Part shown: positions 5,132-7,381 of the stretch, in pieces
How positions within the stretch are numbered: the stretch's first letter is position 1
Layout of the letters: the number at the start of each line of letters is the position of its first letter
Assembly (NCBI GenBank): GCA_966430775.1
Contig: CBJMMB010000139.1
Location: 1-7,381, forward strand
DNA length: 7,381 nucleotides
Direction of reading: 5' to 3'
Source of the DNA: Dyella_B sp966430775
Lineage (GTDB): Bacteria; Pseudomonadota; Gammaproteobacteria; Xanthomonadales; Rhodanobacteraceae
Program-made: the position numbers and the translations under genes
Notes under the pieces: generated by a model
What the model was told of the DNA's origin: nothing
The model's input: only the letters and a program-made list of their open reading frames with translations
Databases searched by the model: none

Positions 5132-6405
5132 AGCGCGCCATGAAACATGGCGCGTTCGCACTCGCCACCGTCTTCGCGTGCCTGGGCGCATCGCATGCAT
5201 CGGCCAAGGATGCGCCGCTCGCCTCCAGCATGGACAGCCAGCGCGACATCGTGCTGGCGGTGAACAATCCGATCGAGCCGCCGGCCATGCATGCCGGCTC
5301 CAGCCTGCTCGGTTACGTGCCCTCGGGCTATTACGGCGCCGGCCAGCGCGCCGCATCCGAATTGAACGACCTGAAGCAGCATTACAGCCTGCACGAAGTG
5401 GCCGGCTGGCCGATCAAGGCGCTCGGCGTGTACTGCGTGGTGGTGGAAACGCCTGCGGGTGCGGATCGCGATGCGCTGCTGAAAACGCTCGCGCAGGATC
5501 ATCGCGTCAAGCTGGCGCAGCCGCTGCAGGATTACTCGGTCTACTCCACTCCCCCGCCGAAAGACGGCCATCGCTACAACGATCCGTACGTCGACTTGCA
5601 ACGCGGCTTCGTCGAAACCGACGCCGCATTGGCGCAAAATCTGAGTAAGGGCGAAGGCGTGCATATCGCCGTCGTCGATACCGGCGCCGACCTCACTCAT
5701 CCGGACCTGCAAGGCCGCATCCACGACACGCACGACATGGTCGACGGCGACGCGAAGGCGTTCGATCACGATCATCACGGCACCGAAGTGGCCGGCGTGA
5801 TCGCGGCGGATGCGAACAATCACCAAGGCATCGTCGGCATCGCGCCGGACGCCGTGCTCAGCGTCTACAAGGCCTGCTGGTATGCGGCCAGCAGCGCCGG
5901 CGCGCACTGCAATTCCTTCACCCTGGCCAAGGCGCTCGCCGCCATCATCGACACCGATGCGCGCATCGTGAACTTGAGCCTCGGCGGCCCCGCCGATCCG
6001 CTGCTGGACAAACTGCTGGGGCAATTGCTCAACCAGGGCCGCATCGTGGTCGCCGCGCTGCCGCCGAACGGAAGCCTGGGCGGCTTCCCCGACAACGCAC
6101 CCGGCGTGATCGTGGTGCGCGTCAGCGGCGCCACACCCGCGCCATCCGGCGTACTCAGCGCTCCTGGCACCGACATCCTCACCACCCAACCCGGCGGCGG
6201 TTACGACTTCACCTCCGGCTCGTCCATGGCCGCCGCCCACGTCAGCGGCATCATCGCCCTGCTCCTCGCCGCCGACCCGCACCTCGACGCGAACGCCGTG
6301 CACGATCTGCTATTACGCACCAGCAAAACCTCCAACGGCATGCTGCAGGTGAACGCTGCGGCGGCCGTTGCGTCTGCGCAGAACGCGCATATCGCTACGC
6401 ATTAA
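5128..6405 (+). CDS. Exported subtilisin-like serine protease (peptidase family S8)
   Basis: The 425-residue precursor has a signal peptide ending near A26 (ASHASA|KD) and a propeptide-like segment at about 77-135. The catalytic domain runs from about 160 to 412. The catalytic triad is visible: D184 in AVVDTGA, H217 in HHGTEVAGVIA, and S366 in GSSMAAAHVSG. C250 and C261 could form a disulfide. The usual oxyanion-hole block (AAGN) is replaced by AALPPNG at 309-315, so the asparagine is shifted by one residue or lost. The usual proline after SMAA is alanine. There is no C-terminal extension beyond the catalytic domain. It should act in the periplasm or outside the cell. Its start overlaps the anti-sigma stop, making it the third gene of a coupled sigma/anti-sigma/protease unit. 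A role in cutting or binding the anti-sigma factor is plausible but inferred. Confidence 0.93.
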   Translation: MKRAMKHGAFALATVFACLGASHASAKDAPLASSMDSQRDIVLAVNNPIEPPAMHAGSSLLGYVPSGYYGAGQRAASELNDLKQHYSLHEVAGWPIKALGVYCVVVETPAGADRDALLKTLAQDHRVKLAQPLQDYSVYSTPPPKDGHRYNDPYVDLQRGFVETDAALAQNLSKGEGVHIAVVDTGADLTHPDLQGRIHDTHDMVDGDAKAFDHDHHGTEVAGVIAADANNHQGIVGIAPDAVLSVYKACWYAASSAGAHCNSFTLAKALAAIIDTDARIVNLSLGGPADPLLDKLLGQLLNQGRIVVAALPPNGSLGGFPDNAPGVIVVRVSGATPAPSGVLSAPGTDILTTQPGGGYDFTSGSSMAAAHVSGIIALLLAADPHLDANAVHDLLLRTSKTSNGMLQVNAAAAVASAQNAHIATH

Positions 6406-6416
6406 CGCAATGCACG

Positions 6417-6504
6417 CGTAGGTTGGGCTGAGGCGTAGCCGAACCCCAGCGTTGTGATCTACATGGCAATGTTGGGTTTCGGCTTCGCCTCTACCCAGCC
6501 TACG
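6417..6504. repeat. Long palindrome, copy 2, between convergent genes
   Basis: The left arm 6417-6450 and right arm 6471-6504 are reverse complements with 6 mismatches in 34 bp, separated by a 20-nt loop. The left arm is 33/34 identical to that of copy 1 at 65-98, so the right arm is the one that has drifted. The loop matches the reverse complement of the copy 1 loop at its end (CATGGCAAT). The element fills the gap between the protease stop at 6405 and the HepT stop at 6512 on the other strand, where a hairpin could serve as a transcription end or barrier in both directions. Confidence 0.88.
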
Positions 6505-6511
6505 GCCTGGC

Positions 6512-6865
6512 TTATTTGTGGTGAGGCCGGATGACCGACAGCTGCTTCAGCAGCTCTGGCAACGCCGTTTTTACGGTATCCCATACCACATCGAGATTGA
6601 TATCGAAGTAACCGTGAGCGATTCTGTTACGCATGCCGCGCATGTTACGCCACGGTACCTGCGGGTGCGTCTGGGTGAACTCAGCGTAGCCGTCCATCAC
6701 TTTCGTTGCGGCTTCGCCAACGATGATGAGACTCATGATCACTGCTTGCTGGGTGCGCTTGTCAGCAAAGAACTGATCCTTGGTCATCCCATCCACAAAG
6801 CTGCATGCATCCATTGCAGCTTGCCGCATATGATCAAGGTAATCGGTCAGCCGGCTCTTACTCAT
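6512..6865 (-). CDS. hepT: HepT-like HEPN-domain ribonuclease toxin (DUF86)
   Basis: The 117-residue, mostly helical protein carries the HEPN ribonuclease signature RX4HXY as RNRIAHGY (R79, H84, Y86), within the usual context PWRNMRGMRNRIAHGYF. Family knowledge: HepT toxins are RNases that cut RNA and arrest growth. The cognate MntA antitoxin neutralises them by transferring AMP groups to the tyrosine of this motif, which is present here. The length and N-terminus (a long first helix, then FFADKRTQQAVIMSLIIVGE) are typical of full-length members. Its ATG overlaps the stop of the antitoxin gene by 4 bp (ATGA), so the pair is coupled, with the antitoxin made first. All key residues are intact, so the toxin is probably functional. 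Confidence 0.93.
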   Translation of the reverse strand: MSKSRLTDYLDHMRQAAMDACSFVDGMTKDQFFADKRTQQAVIMSLIIVGEAATKVMDGYAEFTQTHPQVPWRNMRGMRNRIAHGYFDINLDVVWDTVKTALPELLKQLSVIRPHHK

Positions 6866-7152
6866 ACCGGCCGCGCTTCCGCCAACACCTGCGCACGAAA
6901 CTTCGTCGGCAAATCACCCGGCGTCAATACATCGACGTGGATGCCCAGCAACGATTCGAGTTCATCCTGCAAGCCGCCCAGGTCGAACAACGTCGCGCCA
7001 GGCAGCGCATCCACCAGTAGATCGAGGTCGCTGCCGTCCTGGTCGGTGCCATGCACTACTGACCCGAATACGCGTGGATTCGCTGCGCGGTAACGGCTTG
7101 CCGCTTCACGAACGGCGGCCCGCTTCATTTCAAGCACAACGGACGGTCGCAT
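6862..7152 (-). CDS. mntA: MntA-like minimal nucleotidyltransferase antitoxin
   Basis: The 96-residue protein has the nucleotidyltransferase signature GSX10DXD: G30-S31 in VFGSVVHG, then D42 and D44 in GSDLDLLVD. A third acidic residue, D74, follows in HVDVL and completes the metal-binding set. This is the MntA antitoxin of the HepT/MntA system, which inactivates HepT by AMPylation. The start at 7152 gives the family's usual N-terminus (MRPS.VL) and has a purine-rich AAAAAGAG about 6 nt upstream. An open extension to 7230 looks non-coding. It is upstream of, and overlaps, hepT on the same strand, so the pair forms a two-gene operon. Confidence 0.92.
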   Translation of the reverse strand: MRPSVVLEMKRAAVREAASRYRAANPRVFGSVVHGTDQDGSDLDLLVDALPGATLFDLGGLQDELESLLGIHVDVLTPGDLPTKFRAQVLAEARPV

Positions 7153-7181
7153 AGGCGCTCTTTTTGGCGAAAGTCGAGGCG

Positions 7182-7210
7182 ATGATAGGCAATGAACAGG
7201 AAAATTGCAT
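7182..7210 (-). promoter_or_regulatory. Possible promoter for mntA-hepT
   Basis: On the minus strand a TATCAT (7187-7182) fits a -10 box about 30 bp before the mntA start. A poor -35 candidate, ATGCAA (7210-7205), lies 17 bp further upstream. The -35 box matches consensus at only three positions, so this is tentative. Confidence 0.3.
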
Positions 7211-7317
7211 AACTCCCGTCCCAGCGCCATGCAGGATCAGGCAAAACCCCACCAACTTATGGCATTCCACAACGGCCTCCGCGGGCGATATCGTTCGGTT
7301 CTCCCCGCCCGCCCCAC

Positions 7318-7322
7318 GAGGT
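7318..7322 (+). promoter_or_regulatory. Ribosome binding site of the gene entering the right edge
   Basis: GAGGT lies 6 nt before the ATG at 7329 and supports that start for the truncated last gene. Confidence 0.6.
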
Positions 7323-7328
7323 CCGCCC

Positions 7329-7381
7329 ATGCTCACGCTGAGTATCAACGGCCGCGAACATCAGTTCGATGGTCCGCCCGA
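7329..7381 (+). CDS. Start of a [2Fe-2S]-binding protein, probably small subunit of a molybdenum hydroxylase (partial)
   Basis: Only 17 codons are in the window: MLTLSINGREHQFDGPP. This N-terminus (a beta hairpin with L.INGR.H.FD) is typical of the small ferredoxin-like subunits of xanthine dehydrogenase/isoquinoline 1-oxidoreductase/CO-dehydrogenase-type enzymes, which pass electrons from the molybdenum site through two [2Fe-2S] clusters. The cluster cysteines lie beyond the window edge, so the call rests on a short match plus a ribosome site. It is read divergently from mntA. Confidence 0.6.
   Translation, partial: MLTLSINGREHQFDGPP

Noticed and set aside
5023..6303. 426-codon open frame on the minus strand opposite the protease
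   Set aside because: Low-complexity composition without a domain; the plus strand encodes a protease with a full catalytic triad here.
1..7381. CRISPR array, tRNA or rRNA
   Set aside because: No regularly spaced direct repeats and no cloverleaf or rRNA-like stretch seen; the repeats found are inverted, dispersed pairs.

Overview
The window is about 7.4 kb of GC-rich bacterial chromosome. Coding density, GC-rich third codon positions, intergenic REP-like palindromes and gene content suggest a Gammaproteobacterium of the Xanthomonadales/Rhodanobacteraceae type (Dyella, Rhodanobacter, Luteibacter, Frateuria). That placement is inference; there is no rRNA or other decisive marker gene here.

Region 1 (1-2828) is an electron-transfer neighbourhood. 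After a long palindrome (65-152) come a four-helix cytochrome b561 of the inner membrane and, 13 bp later, a fused monoheme cytochrome/outer-membrane beta-barrel of the Cyc2 type. After a REPIN-like element (2222-2377) comes a small periplasmic class I cytochrome c. Together they could form a route across the envelope: outer-membrane heme-porin, periplasmic cytochrome c, inner-membrane b-heme protein. The substrate (Fe(II), a mineral or another donor/acceptor) cannot be read from the sequence.

Region 2 (2829-6405) starts with a second REPIN-like element, then a signal-peptide-bearing TorF-like outer-membrane protein. Next is a tightly coupled three-gene unit joined by two ATGA overlaps: ECF sigma factor, zinc-finger anti-sigma factor with one membrane helix, and an exported subtilisin-like (S8) protease. 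The most interesting observation is that the periplasmic tail of the anti-sigma factor resembles the propeptide (inhibitor I9-like) region of the adjacent protease. This suggests that the protease or its free propeptide takes part in signalling to the anti-sigma factor.

Region 3 (6406-7381) holds a second copy of the long palindrome between convergent genes and a complete minus-strand MntA/HepT toxin-antitoxin pair (nucleotidyltransferase antitoxin and HEPN ribonuclease toxin). The last 53 bases are the first 17 codons of a plus-strand gene resembling the [2Fe-2S] subunit of a molybdenum hydroxylase. No gap between genes exceeds 300 bases. The non-coding stretches 1-257, 2188-2426 and 2829-3079 hold the repeats described and otherwise nothing I can support.
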